From Gammaproteobacteria bacterium (GTDB lineage: Bacteria > Pseudomonadota > Gammaproteobacteria > UBA1113), in NCBI GenBank assembly GCA_019752835.1, contig JAIELR010000123.1, positions 1 to 7,231 of the forward strand: a stretch of 7,231 nt of DNA, written 5' to 3'. Below are positions 1-5,500 of this stretch, piece by piece; within the stretch, counting starts at the first letter, position 1; each line of letters opens with the position of its first letter. A program made the translations under genes and the position numbers. The notes under the pieces are model-generated. The model saw only the letters and a list, made by a program, of their open reading frames with translations, made no database searches and was not told the origin of the DNA.

Positions 1-34
1 ATCTAATGTAAACGGCTCATTGTAAGCTAACGCT

Positions 35-1030
35 TTATAATTTTCGTCCATCTTGAAGATCTGCTTGACTGATGGTTTGTGATAATGACGCGACACTACT
101 GTTTGCATACTTCAACACAGCAATCACATCCTCTGGATGCCATTGATTTTCTTGAATTCGCTCGTGTATTGCCACAAAGCCACCCTGTTTGTGTATGCTA
201 ATAAAATGAGGTTTACTCACAATTTTTTTCATCTCGAGATCAGCAATAATTTCACCAGCCAAGGATTTTAAATCATGATTAAGCTGGGTAACTTGAGCAG
301 CAAATTGATTCACTTTGTCGACATTTTTTCCTAAGTGATGATTTTTTTGATTTACCAAATCGCTCAAAATAATATGGCCTTCAATGTAATCTTTCAGTTT
401 TTCTTTGACATGATTATCTAACGATAACACAGGCTGTTTCTGAACGATAATTTGTCGAGTAGTAATAACATTAAATACGTTTGTCATGGAATTATAATTT
501 CCAATATGTCCATCAATACTAGCTTGAATGTAAGTTTCCGTATTGACTTTTGTCCAATCAAGCTTATAGCCTGCCTGCTCTGCCACTAAATCACAAAATG
601 CTCGTTGCGTGCGTCCATTACCTTCTCGAAAAGGATGTGCTGCATTAATTTCATTAAAGTAATAAGACAATCGTTCACAAAATGCTAATTTATCTAAATT
701 CTGCAAGTATTTTTCTTTTTTTAGCTTATCAAAAAGTTTATTCATCTCACCGAAAATATACTGAGTATGCGCAAAAAGATGCCCGTCTTTCGCAATGTCA
801 ACGGTTCGCTCTTTACCGGCCCATTCATATAGATCGGCAAAATAATGACGATGAATTGCTTTGAGGTGAGTATAATCAAACTGCCCTGCTGGCAAGGGTC
901 CACTGGCTTGAGCTGCAAATAAAATGATCTCATAATCGTTTAATTTAACCTGATCGCGAATCCCAAGTTTGTTAACCAATACGGTTGTCTGCGGATAAAC
1001 ATAAGGATCATTTTGTTCATGCTTGTGCAC
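35..1030 (-). CDS. Fic-domain toxin (class I, VbhT/Bep-like AMP-transferase)
   Basis: A 331-residue Fic protein, expected to transfer AMP from ATP to a hydroxyl of a target protein; known FicT toxins of this class modify GyrB and ParE, but the target here is not known. The core is complete: the flap around residues 68-90 (LYEWAGKERTVDIAKDG) and the catalytic motif HPFREGNGRTQR at 132-143, with catalytic His132, metal-binding Glu136, and Arg140 and Arg143 for the phosphates. The Fic fold ends near residue 190. Residues 190-331 form a mainly helical, charged extension I do not recognise. The start is GTG at 1030: an AGGG at 1040-1043 lies 9 nt upstream and the next Met is at residue 96. It overlaps the antitoxin gene by 14 nt, so translation is probably coupled. 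No inhibitory helix is visible within the protein, which fits class I, where the inhibitor is a separate protein. Confidence 0.93.
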   Translation of the reverse strand: MHKHEQNDPYVYPQTTVLVNKLGIRDQVKLNDYEIILFAAQASGPLPAGQFDYTHLKAIHRHYFADLYEWAGKERTVDIAKDGHLFAHTQYIFGEMNKLFDKLKKEKYLQNLDKLAFCERLSYYFNEINAAHPFREGNGRTQRAFCDLVAEQAGYKLDWTKVNTETYIQASIDGHIGNYNSMTNVFNVITTRQIIVQKQPVLSLDNHVKEKLKDYIEGHIILSDLVNQKNHHLGKNVDKVNQFAAQVTQLNHDLKSLAGEIIADLEMKKIVSKPHFISIHKQGGFVAIHERIQENQWHPEDVIAVLKYANSSVASLSQTISQADLQDGRKL

Positions 1031-1214
1031 GTTTCAATGCCCTGGCTAATAACTCTTGCTTGGTGATTTTTCCCGCATCAAAGAGGCGGATATCCTCCAT
1101 TATTTCATCACTGATGACGAAACTTTCAAGATGCAAACTGGCTAACGTCTGCCGCGCCCTATCGCTTAAAGGAGAAACAGGGGCTTCAGGTAAAATCTTG
1201 TGTGCAAGAGACAT
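1017..1214 (-). CDS. VbhA-like antitoxin of the Fic toxin
   Basis: A 65-residue protein that should bind the Fic domain and block productive ATP binding. Residues 19-58 line up with the antitoxin-VbhA family pattern: an R-x-x-x-x-L-A-S-x-x-L-E core helix, then a D-AGKIT-QEL segment matching the family's G-E/K-I-x-x-x-E-L. The inhibitory motif, normally (S/T)xxxE(G/N), reads S26-LHL-E30-S31, so the last position is Ser. Glu30 would pair with the second motif arginine of the toxin (Arg143). The gene lies first in the module and overlaps the toxin start by 14 nt. A strong TAGGAG at 1224-1229 sits 9 nt before the ATG. Residues 1-18 are a short Pro-containing tail of no known role. The family call rests on motif, size and gene order. 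Confidence 0.87.
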   Translation of the reverse strand: MSLAHKILPEAPVSPLSDRARQTLASLHLESFVISDEIMEDIRLFDAGKITKQELLARALKRAQA

Positions 1215-1241
1215 AATAATGAACTCCTAAGTAATCTTTTT

Positions 1242-1250
1242 ATTATACCA
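1242..1250 (-). promoter_or_regulatory. Extended -10 promoter of the antitoxin-toxin operon
   Basis: On the minus strand the sequence reads TGGTATAAT, a perfect TATAAT (1242-1247) with the TGn extension. No good -35 hexamer is found 16-18 bp upstream, as is common for extended -10 promoters. Transcription would start near 1235, giving a leader of about 20 nt that contains the TAGGAG ribosome-binding site. No obvious operator palindrome was seen around it. Confidence 0.65.
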
Positions 1251-1334
1251 AAAAATGGCTCGGTTAGCGAGAAAAAAGTCTAGGAAAAGTCAATATCGCA
1301 AGGGTTTGCTTCGCTAAATTCGCAATGACGAAAT

Positions 1335-1364
1335 GTAGCCCGGATTGCGCTGCATCCGGGCTAC
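1335..1364. repeat. REP-like palindromic repeat, intact copy
   Basis: GTAGCCCGGAT (1335-1345) and ATCCGGGCTAC (1354-1364) are perfect 11-bp inverted arms around an 8-nt loop, TGCGCTGC. The element lies 16 nt past the stop of the oxygenase gene and could form a strong hairpin at the 3' end of that transcript. No T-run follows on the minus strand, so it is not a standard intrinsic terminator. Related, decayed copies occur at 3784-3816 and 7143-7188. The flank CTACGAGAC (1361-1369) recurs as GTCTCGTAG on the plus strand at 7139-7147, so the repeated unit extends beyond the palindrome. Confidence 0.85.
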
Positions 1365-1380
1365 GAGACATCCGGATTAA

Positions 1381-2220
1381 TTACATAACCCCCAACTCTT
1401 CCATCCGCTCTTTCCAATAGGAAAAAGCCGTATGGCGCGGCGATAAAACCACTTCATCACGTGGATGCAAAAAGAAAGGCATAGAATAACGTGACGTATT
1501 CGCACTCGCGTCCAGAGGATTACAAACTTGATGTGTTGTCGCCTTATAGTACCCCTGAGTACACTCCTCCAACATATCACCGGAATTAATCACTATGCTG
1601 CCAGGATCGCCCGGTACATCATGCCAATTACCCAGTTTATCTTTAACCTGTAAACCAGCCGCTGTTGCGGCAGGTAATAAGGTAATCAAATTAATATCTT
1701 CATGAGCTGCGGCACGAATAGCACCCTGCACCTCAGAGCCTTGCAGCGGAGGGTAATGCAAGATACGTAGGAGATTTTTGGGACAATTGGTAATCATGTC
1801 ACCCAATGGCCCCGATAACTGAACAGCAATATCATTCGGCATCATTTTTTCTAGCCAACCTAACAATAAACTGGCCAAATTCGCCATCACGGTATGTAAC
1901 TCTTTGGTTTTATTGCTCAATTCTTTGGGCAACTTAGCCCAGGCGTGATAATGGTAATACTCCTTCAAATCGAGCTCATTATAGCCTTTGGCTTTTTCTG
2001 AGATGTCCGCTGGAAAAAAACCATCATGGGTTTTGCGATCGAAAATATAATTGTTTTTATAGTCGCTATTAAAAAAGCCTTCCCATTCTTTATACACCGC
2101 CTTAATTAAATTCATATCGAGCGGGTGATGCGTAATTACAGCAAATCCAGTATCACGCAGCGAGTCGGAGAATAATTTTGCTGCATTAGGGTCAGTAAAA
2201 TCAACTTTGTTCACGTACAT
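1381..2220 (-). CDS. 2-oxoglutarate/Fe(II)-dependent oxygenase, isopenicillin N synthase-like
   Basis: A 279-residue member of the isopenicillin-N-synthase-like dioxygenases, soluble enzymes that use Fe(II) and usually 2-oxoglutarate to oxidise small molecules. The jelly-roll core is visible with all ligands: the H-x-D pair His173/Asp175 (AAHEDINLITLLP), the distal His230 (ATTHQV), and the R-x-S pair Arg244/Ser246 (SRYSMPFF) that binds the 2-oxoglutarate carboxylate. The N-terminal part (residues about 5-120) matches the family's DIOX_N-type region. At 279 residues it is somewhat shorter than typical 310-340 residue relatives. A CAGGAG at 2230-2235 lies 9 nt before the ATG, inside dusA, and the gene overlaps dusA by 20 nt, so it is probably the last gene of the rnhB-dusA operon. 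The substrate cannot be read from the sequence; antibiotic synthesis should not be assumed. Confidence 0.88.
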   Translation of the reverse strand: MYVNKVDFTDPNAAKLFSDSLRDTGFAVITHHPLDMNLIKAVYKEWEGFFNSDYKNNYIFDRKTHDGFFPADISEKAKGYNELDLKEYYHYHAWAKLPKELSNKTKELHTVMANLASLLLGWLEKMMPNDIAVQLSGPLGDMITNCPKNLLRILHYPPLQGSEVQGAIRAAAHEDINLITLLPAATAAGLQVKDKLGNWHDVPGDPGSIVINSGDMLEECTQGYYKATTHQVCNPLDASANTSRYSMPFFLHPRDEVVLSPRHTAFSYWKERMEELGVM

Positions 2221-3217
2221 AAGCTAAAGCTCCTGATAAAATAGTGGAATCTGCGTCAACAAGATGGGCGTGCTCACTCAAAAACCGACGCCATCGCTTG
2301 CCACCCGCAACTCCCTGAAACAAGCCCAAGACATGGCGTGTAATATGTTTAACCGCCACTCCGACCCGATGTTGTCTTTCAATATAAGGGACTAACTGTG
2401 CGATGATATCTTCCCGGCTCAAGATTGCAAGTTTTTCATTAAAAAATCGATTATCTACTTCAGTTAAAAGATACGGATTATGATAGGCCGCACGCCCCAT
2501 CATCACCCCATCAAGCTGCTGTATATGCTCAGCGGCTTGATCCAAATCCGTCACGCCCCCGTTCAAAATGATGGGAAGCACCGGAAAATCACGCTTCAAT
2601 TGATAAACAGTTTCGTAATTCAGTGGAGGAATTTCCCGATTTTCTTTCGGGCTCAACCCTTTCAGCCAGGCTTTACGGGCATGGACGATCAAGCGATCGC
2701 AACTCGCCGCTGCAATCAACTGTACAAAATGCTGTAACTCTTCATACGAATCCCGTTCATCGATGCCAATGCGACATTTGACCGTCACTGGAATGGAAAC
2801 CGCTTGTTTCATCGCAGCAACACATTCAGCGACCAATTCCGGCTCAGCCATCAAGCAAGCCCCAAAACGCCCTGATTGCACCCTGTCGCTTGGACAACCC
2901 ACATTTAAATTAACCTCATCATAGCCATAGTCTGCCGCAATGGCTGCGCATTGTGCTAATTCAGCTGGATTGCTGCCGCCTAATTGTATGGCAACCGGAT
3001 GTTCGCAGGGATCAAAGGCTAAATAACGATCCCGTTTGCCGTATAAAATAGCACCGGTGGTAATCATTTCGGTATAGAGCAGCATATGACGCGACAATAA
3101 TCGCAGGAAAAATCGACAATGGCGGTCAGTCCAATCGATCATCGGTGCGACGGAGAAGCGATAAGCAGGGATTTCAATCGACACCGTGCAACTCACAAGC
3201 TCGCTTAACGGGCGCAT
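2201..3217 (-). CDS. dusA: tRNA-dihydrouridine(20/20a) synthase DusA
   Basis: An FMN enzyme that reduces uridine to dihydrouridine at positions 20/20a of the tRNA D-loop, using NADPH. With the ATG at 3217 it has 338 residues, close to E. coli DusA, and matches it along its whole length: [20 protein letters not shown] near 22-41, [11 protein letters not shown] with the catalytic Cys108, [20 protein letters not shown] from 179, NGG at 219-221, GRAAYHNP at 241-248, and the C-terminal [12 protein letters not shown] helix. The start is uncertain. The frame is open to a GTG at 3238, and GTGs at 3196 and 3184 also lie before the conserved core; none has a clear Shine-Dalgarno sequence. I prefer the ATG. 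It overlaps rnhB upstream by 44 nt and the oxygenase downstream by 20 nt. Confidence 0.97.
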   Translation of the reverse strand: MRPLSELVSCTVSIEIPAYRFSVAPMIDWTDRHCRFFLRLLSRHMLLYTEMITTGAILYGKRDRYLAFDPCEHPVAIQLGGSNPAELAQCAAIAADYGYDEVNLNVGCPSDRVQSGRFGACLMAEPELVAECVAAMKQAVSIPVTVKCRIGIDERDSYEELQHFVQLIAAASCDRLIVHARKAWLKGLSPKENREIPPLNYETVYQLKRDFPVLPIILNGGVTDLDQAAEHIQQLDGVMMGRAAYHNPYLLTEVDNRFFNEKLAILSREDIIAQLVPYIERQHRVGVAVKHITRHVLGLFQGVAGGKRWRRFLSEHAHLVDADSTILSGALAYVREQS

Positions 3218-3761
3218 AAGAGCGACGGTGCAAAACACACGGCCCGTGTCGCATTAAGGCCTCGACATGGGCGGCAGTTGGATAGCCTTTGTGTATCGCA
3301 AAACCATATTGTGGATAATGTAAATCGAGCTGCTGCATTTCTCTATCTCGCGTTACTTTCGCTAAAATAGAAGCAGCACTAATAGCTGCAATTAATTGAT
3401 CGCCTTTTACGATAGCTTCTACTGAACAAGCGACATTAGGGGTTTTATTGCCATCGACTTGAACATGGTGCGGCGCAATGTGCAAACCTTGTACGGCGCG
3501 CGACATGGCCAGCAAGCTTGCTTGTAAAATATTAATCGTATCGATTTCACCCACTTCTGCGCGCCCAATAGCAAACGCCAGCGCGTGCAGTTGAATATGT
3601 TCAAACAGCTGTTCTCGTTTTTTTTCGGTCAAGCATTTTGAATCGGCTAAACCTGCGATGGGTTTTAAGGGGTTTAAAATCACGGCAGCGGCAATAACCG
3701 CGCCCGCTAAGGGTCCGCGGCCCGCTTCGTCAACACCGGCGATATAGCGTTGTTGGGTCAT
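3174..3761 (-). CDS. rnhB: Ribonuclease HII
   Basis: RNase HII cuts the RNA strand of RNA-DNA hybrids and starts removal of single ribonucleotides built into DNA. The 195-residue protein is of normal length and complete. The signature [12 protein letters not shown] gives Asp11 and Glu12; the other two metal-binding acids are Asp103 (QVDGNKTP) and Asp121 ([18 protein letters not shown]). The 3' hallmarks HKGYPTAAH and HRRSYAPVK are also present. A weak GAGA at 3770-3773 lies 8 nt before the ATG. It is first in the rnhB-dusA-oxygenase operon. The common enterobacterial neighbours lpxB and dnaE are not present here, and a decayed repeat lies directly upstream. Confidence 0.97.
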   Translation of the reverse strand: MTQQRYIAGVDEAGRGPLAGAVIAAAVILNPLKPIAGLADSKCLTEKKREQLFEHIQLHALAFAIGRAEVGEIDTINILQASLLAMSRAVQGLHIAPHHVQVDGNKTPNVACSVEAIVKGDQLIAAISAASILAKVTRDREMQQLDLHYPQYGFAIHKGYPTAAHVEALMRHGPCVLHRRSYAPVKRACELHGVD

Positions 3762-3783
3762 AGTTTATTCTCAAAGTTTGTGT

Positions 3784-3816
3784 GTAGCCCCGATGAAGCG
3801 AAGCGCAATCCGGGAC
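3784..3816. repeat. Decayed copy of the REP-like repeat
   Basis: GTAGCCCCGATGAAGCGAAG continuing into CGCAATCCGGGAC is a degenerate version of the palindrome at 1335-1364: the left arm has changed and the right arm ends in CCGGGAC instead of CCGGGCTAC. It sits 22 bp upstream of the rnhB start in the divergent intergenic region, so it may lie in the rnhB leader. A nearby small inverted repeat, ATCCG-AGAGA-CGGAT (3821-3835), probably belongs to the same unit. Confidence 0.6.
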
Positions 3817-3865
3817 GTGATCCGAGAGACGGATGCATGATATAGGAAAACAGTGGAAATGGATA

Positions 3866-3871
3866 TATAAT
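3866..3871 (+). promoter_or_regulatory. Possible -10 box for the 5'-nucleotidase gene
   Basis: A perfect TATAAT lies 29 bp before the ATG at 3901. The hexamer 17 bp upstream (TAGGAA, 3843-3848) is a poor -35 match, so the assignment is tentative. Transcription would begin near 3878. A GAGA at 3892-3895, 5 nt from the ATG, is the likely weak ribosome-binding site. Confidence 0.45.
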
Positions 3872-3900
3872 CGACAGTAATATTTATCATCGAGAACCCT

Positions 3901-4803
3901 ATGTCCGTCAGTATTTCCGAAAAACTTGTAATTGCCATTTCCTCACGCGCGCTCTTCGACTTGGATGAAAGTCACCGCCTCTTCGAAGAAAAAGGCATAG
4001 ATGCCTACCTAAAATATCAAATAGCCCATGAAAATGAAATTTTAAATGCTGGGGTTGCCTTTCATTTGGTTAAAAAATTACTCGCTCTCGTTCACCCCGA
4101 AAGCCATGAACGCCTCGTTGAGGTCATTTTATTATCACGCAACAGCGCCGATACCGGCTTGCGCGTTTTTAACAGCATTCAACACCACGACTTACCTATT
4201 ACAAGAGCCGTATTTACCAATGGCGAAACACCCTATAAATACATCAATGCCTTTGGTGCTGATCTGTTTCTATCTGCACATGGTGAAGATGTTGCCGGTG
4301 CACTCGCCGCGCATTGCGCCGCAGCAACCCTGCTCCCCTCACAGGCTAAACATCATGAAGCCAGCCAAATTCGCATTGCTTTTGATGGCGATGCGGTTTT
4401 ATTTTCAGATGAAGCCGAGAGAATATTCCAAACTCAGGGCTTAGATGCCTTTCGAGAGAGCGAAGCACAAGCCGCTCAAAAGCCATTACAAGAAGGCCCT
4501 TTCAAAGGTTTTTTAATGGCTTTACAACGTATACAAAATTTGTTTCCAACAGGCCATTGCCCGCTTCGCACAGCCTTAGTGACCGCCCGAGATGCACCTG
4601 CACATGAGCGCGTCATCACGACCTTGCGTGCTTGGAATATACGGATTGACGAAGCCTTGTTTTTGGGTGGATTGCCCAAAGGCGAGTTTTTAAAAGCGTT
4701 TGAAGCCGATATATTTTTTGATGACCAACAAGGCCATTGCCGTTTGGCATCGGAACATGTTGCCACAGGTCATGTGCCACATGGTATTGTTAATAAGGCC
4801 TAA
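3901..4803 (+). CDS. Cytosolic 5'-nucleotidase (NT5C1-like family)
   Basis: A 300-residue HAD-type phosphatase of the bacterial/eukaryotic cytosolic 5'-nucleotidase I family, expected to hydrolyse nucleoside monophosphates such as AMP or IMP to nucleoside and phosphate. The family-typical N-terminus AISSRALFDLDESHRLFEE is at residues 12-30. HAD motif I is IAFDGDAVLFSDEAE, with nucleophile Asp162 and acid/base Asp164. Motif II is LVTAR with Thr228, motif III the Lys in LPKGEF (Lys260), and motif IV DIFFDDQ with Asp274/Asp275. No signal peptide is seen, so it should act in the cytoplasm. It is transcribed divergently from rnhB and may be co-transcribed with the lipoprotein gene 44 bp downstream. 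Exact substrate preference cannot be read from the sequence. Confidence 0.92.
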   Translation: MSVSISEKLVIAISSRALFDLDESHRLFEEKGIDAYLKYQIAHENEILNAGVAFHLVKKLLALVHPESHERLVEVILLSRNSADTGLRVFNSIQHHDLPITRAVFTNGETPYKYINAFGADLFLSAHGEDVAGALAAHCAAATLLPSQAKHHEASQIRIAFDGDAVLFSDEAERIFQTQGLDAFRESEAQAAQKPLQEGPFKGFLMALQRIQNLFPTGHCPLRTALVTARDAPAHERVITTLRAWNIRIDEALFLGGLPKGEFLKAFEADIFFDDQQGHCRLASEHVATGHVPHGIVNKA

Positions 4804-4847
4804 CAAATGGTAAAGTTCGCTTATCTATAACTCAGAGGAAATACACC

Positions 4848-5162
4848 ATGAACACTCGCTTTAAAAAAAGCATATTAACCGTATTACTCGCAAGTACTAT
4901 TGGCTTAGTGGGTTGTGCATCATCGACCACGACAGAAAGCACCGGCGAATACCTCGATGATTCGGTTATCACCACGAAAGTAAAATCAGATTTAATTGGC
5001 GACAAAGCGATCCATTCAGGTAATATCACCGTCACTACATTCAAAAGCGTTGTACAATTAAGTGGCTTTGTTAATAGCCCAGATCAAGTCTTGAAGGCTG
5101 GTCAAGTAGCGAGCAAAGTTTCAGGTGTGGTGAGAGTGGAAAATGATTTGATTGTTAAGTAA
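4848..5162 (+). CDS. BON-domain lipoprotein
   Basis: A 104-residue envelope protein. The N-terminus is a lipoprotein signal: basic MNTRFKKS, a hydrophobic stretch, then the lipobox L20-V-G-C23, with lipidation at Cys23. The residues after Cys are Ala and Ser, with no Asp at +2, so outer-membrane sorting is expected. A short Ser/Thr-rich spacer leads to one BON domain (about 36-104): DDSVITTKVKSDLI, then AIHSGNITVTTFKSVVQLSG, then the VASKVSGVVRVENDLIV end. BON domains are thought to bind phospholipid surfaces and occur in OsmY- and DolP-like proteins, usually in pairs; here there is only one. A strong AGAGGAA (4834-4840) lies 7 nt before the ATG. No separate promoter was convincing. The specific role is unknown. 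Confidence 0.92.
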   Translation: MNTRFKKSILTVLLASTIGLVGCASSTTTESTGEYLDDSVITTKVKSDLIGDKAIHSGNITVTTFKSVVQLSGFVNSPDQVLKAGQVASKVSGVVRVENDLIVK

Positions 5163-5170
5163 GTTTAAGT

Positions 5171-5190
5171 GTAGCCCGTAATAAAGCGGG
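5171..5190. repeat. Short remnant of a REP-like repeat
   Basis: GTAGCCCGTAATAAAGCGGG starts like the other GTAGCCCG repeats and can pair CCCG with CGGG across an 8-nt loop. It begins 8 bp after the lipoprotein stop. Only one end is recognisable, so it is called a remnant. Confidence 0.4.
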
Positions 5191-5259
5191 AAAAGAGCTT
5201 GGAATTAGTCCTTTGATGCGAGTACAAATGTGGTCGTAATAAGAACACTCACGGTAAAA

Positions 5260-5296
5260 GCGTAATACGGGATCGTTAATTTTACTCGTATTACGC
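5260..5296. repeat. Perfect 10-bp inverted repeat
   Basis: GCGTAATACG (5260-5269) and CGTATTACGC (5287-5296) are exact inverted arms around 17 nt. The flanks GGGATC and GCGGGAAAC resemble the CGTAATACGGG-type dispersed repeats. A T7 tract follows 9 nt after the right arm (5306-5312), so a weak terminator role for the lipoprotein transcript is possible, but the loop is long and the T-run is not adjacent to the stem. Confidence 0.55.
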
Positions 5297-5446
5297 GCGG
5301 GAAACTTTTTTTAATATTTTGCAAATTTAAAACCAATATCTATTTTATATTTCATGCGCATTTTAATACGGCCTATACAAACCACTTTCAATTAGAAACT
5401 CCTTGAAAATTTTTTTAAAACCCTTATCATTTGCTTAATCGTATCT

Positions 5447-5475
5447 TTGAGACACACAAAATACGTTATTTTAAT
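5447..5475 (+). promoter_or_regulatory. Predicted sigma70-type promoter of the 537-residue gene
   Basis: TTGAGA (5447-5452, five of six matches to TTGACA) is separated by 17 bp from TTTAAT (5470-5475, five of six matches to TATAAT). Transcription would start near 5482, giving a 19-nt leader to the ATG at 5501. The ATG at 5489 would be only about 7 nt from that start, which favours the downstream ATG. Confidence 0.5.
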
Positions 5476-5486
5476 ATAACTTTAAT
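5470..5486 (+). promoter_or_regulatory. Tandem TTTAAT-N5-TTTAAT, PmrA-box-like
   Basis: TTTAAT at 5470-5475 and 5481-5486 are 11 nt apart, start to start. This fits the YTTAAK-N5-YTTAAK PmrA pattern and is close to the cTTAATatT-N2-cTTAATatT form described in Legionella and Coxiella. It overlaps the predicted -10 and lies just before the start codon, an unusual place for an activator site. The DNA here is A+T-rich, so chance is a real alternative. Confidence 0.2.
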
Positions 5487-5490
5487 AAAT

Positions 5491-5494
5491 GGAA
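5491..5494 (+). promoter_or_regulatory. Ribosome-binding site choosing the ATG at 5501
   Basis: GGAA lies 6 nt before the ATG at 5501. The in-frame ATG at 5489 has only TAACTTTAATAA upstream, with no Shine-Dalgarno match. This decides the start in favour of 5501. Confidence 0.5.
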
Positions 5495-5500
5495 ATAAAA

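Larger units (their letters stand above)
5163..5488. other. Gene-free A+T-rich intergenic stretch
   Basis: This 326-bp stretch contains no coding frame worth reporting on either strand. It holds a small repeat remnant (5171-5190), a perfect 10-bp inverted repeat (5260-5296), a T7 tract (5306-5312), a run of A+T-rich DNA from about 5300, and a promoter for the gene at 5501. The visible change to A+T-rich sequence continues into that gene. Confidence 0.75.

Noticed and set aside
1290..1334. A short repeat-like sequence, GCTTCGCTAAATTCGCAATGACG and neighbours, next to the intact palindrome.
   Set aside because: It resembles dispersed repeats of related bacteria, but there is no second copy in this window to support it.
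1335..1364. The palindrome as an intrinsic terminator of the rnhB-dusA-oxygenase operon.
   Set aside because: The stem is strong, but no T-run follows it on the minus strand, and similar copies sit at places where a terminator makes no sense.
1381..2220. The oxygenase as part of a beta-lactam antibiotic pathway.
   Set aside because: The family name reflects fold only; no peptide synthetase or other pathway gene is nearby, and the neighbours are rnhB and dusA.
3762..3860. A promoter for rnhB on the minus strand.
   Set aside because: TATATC and TATCAT appear near 3835-3845, but no combination with a reasonable -35 hexamer was found, so no site is called.
4046..4444. A 132-residue plus-strand frame inside the 5'-nucleotidase gene.
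   Set aside because: It is fully contained in a well-supported gene in another frame and shows no domain or conserved motif.
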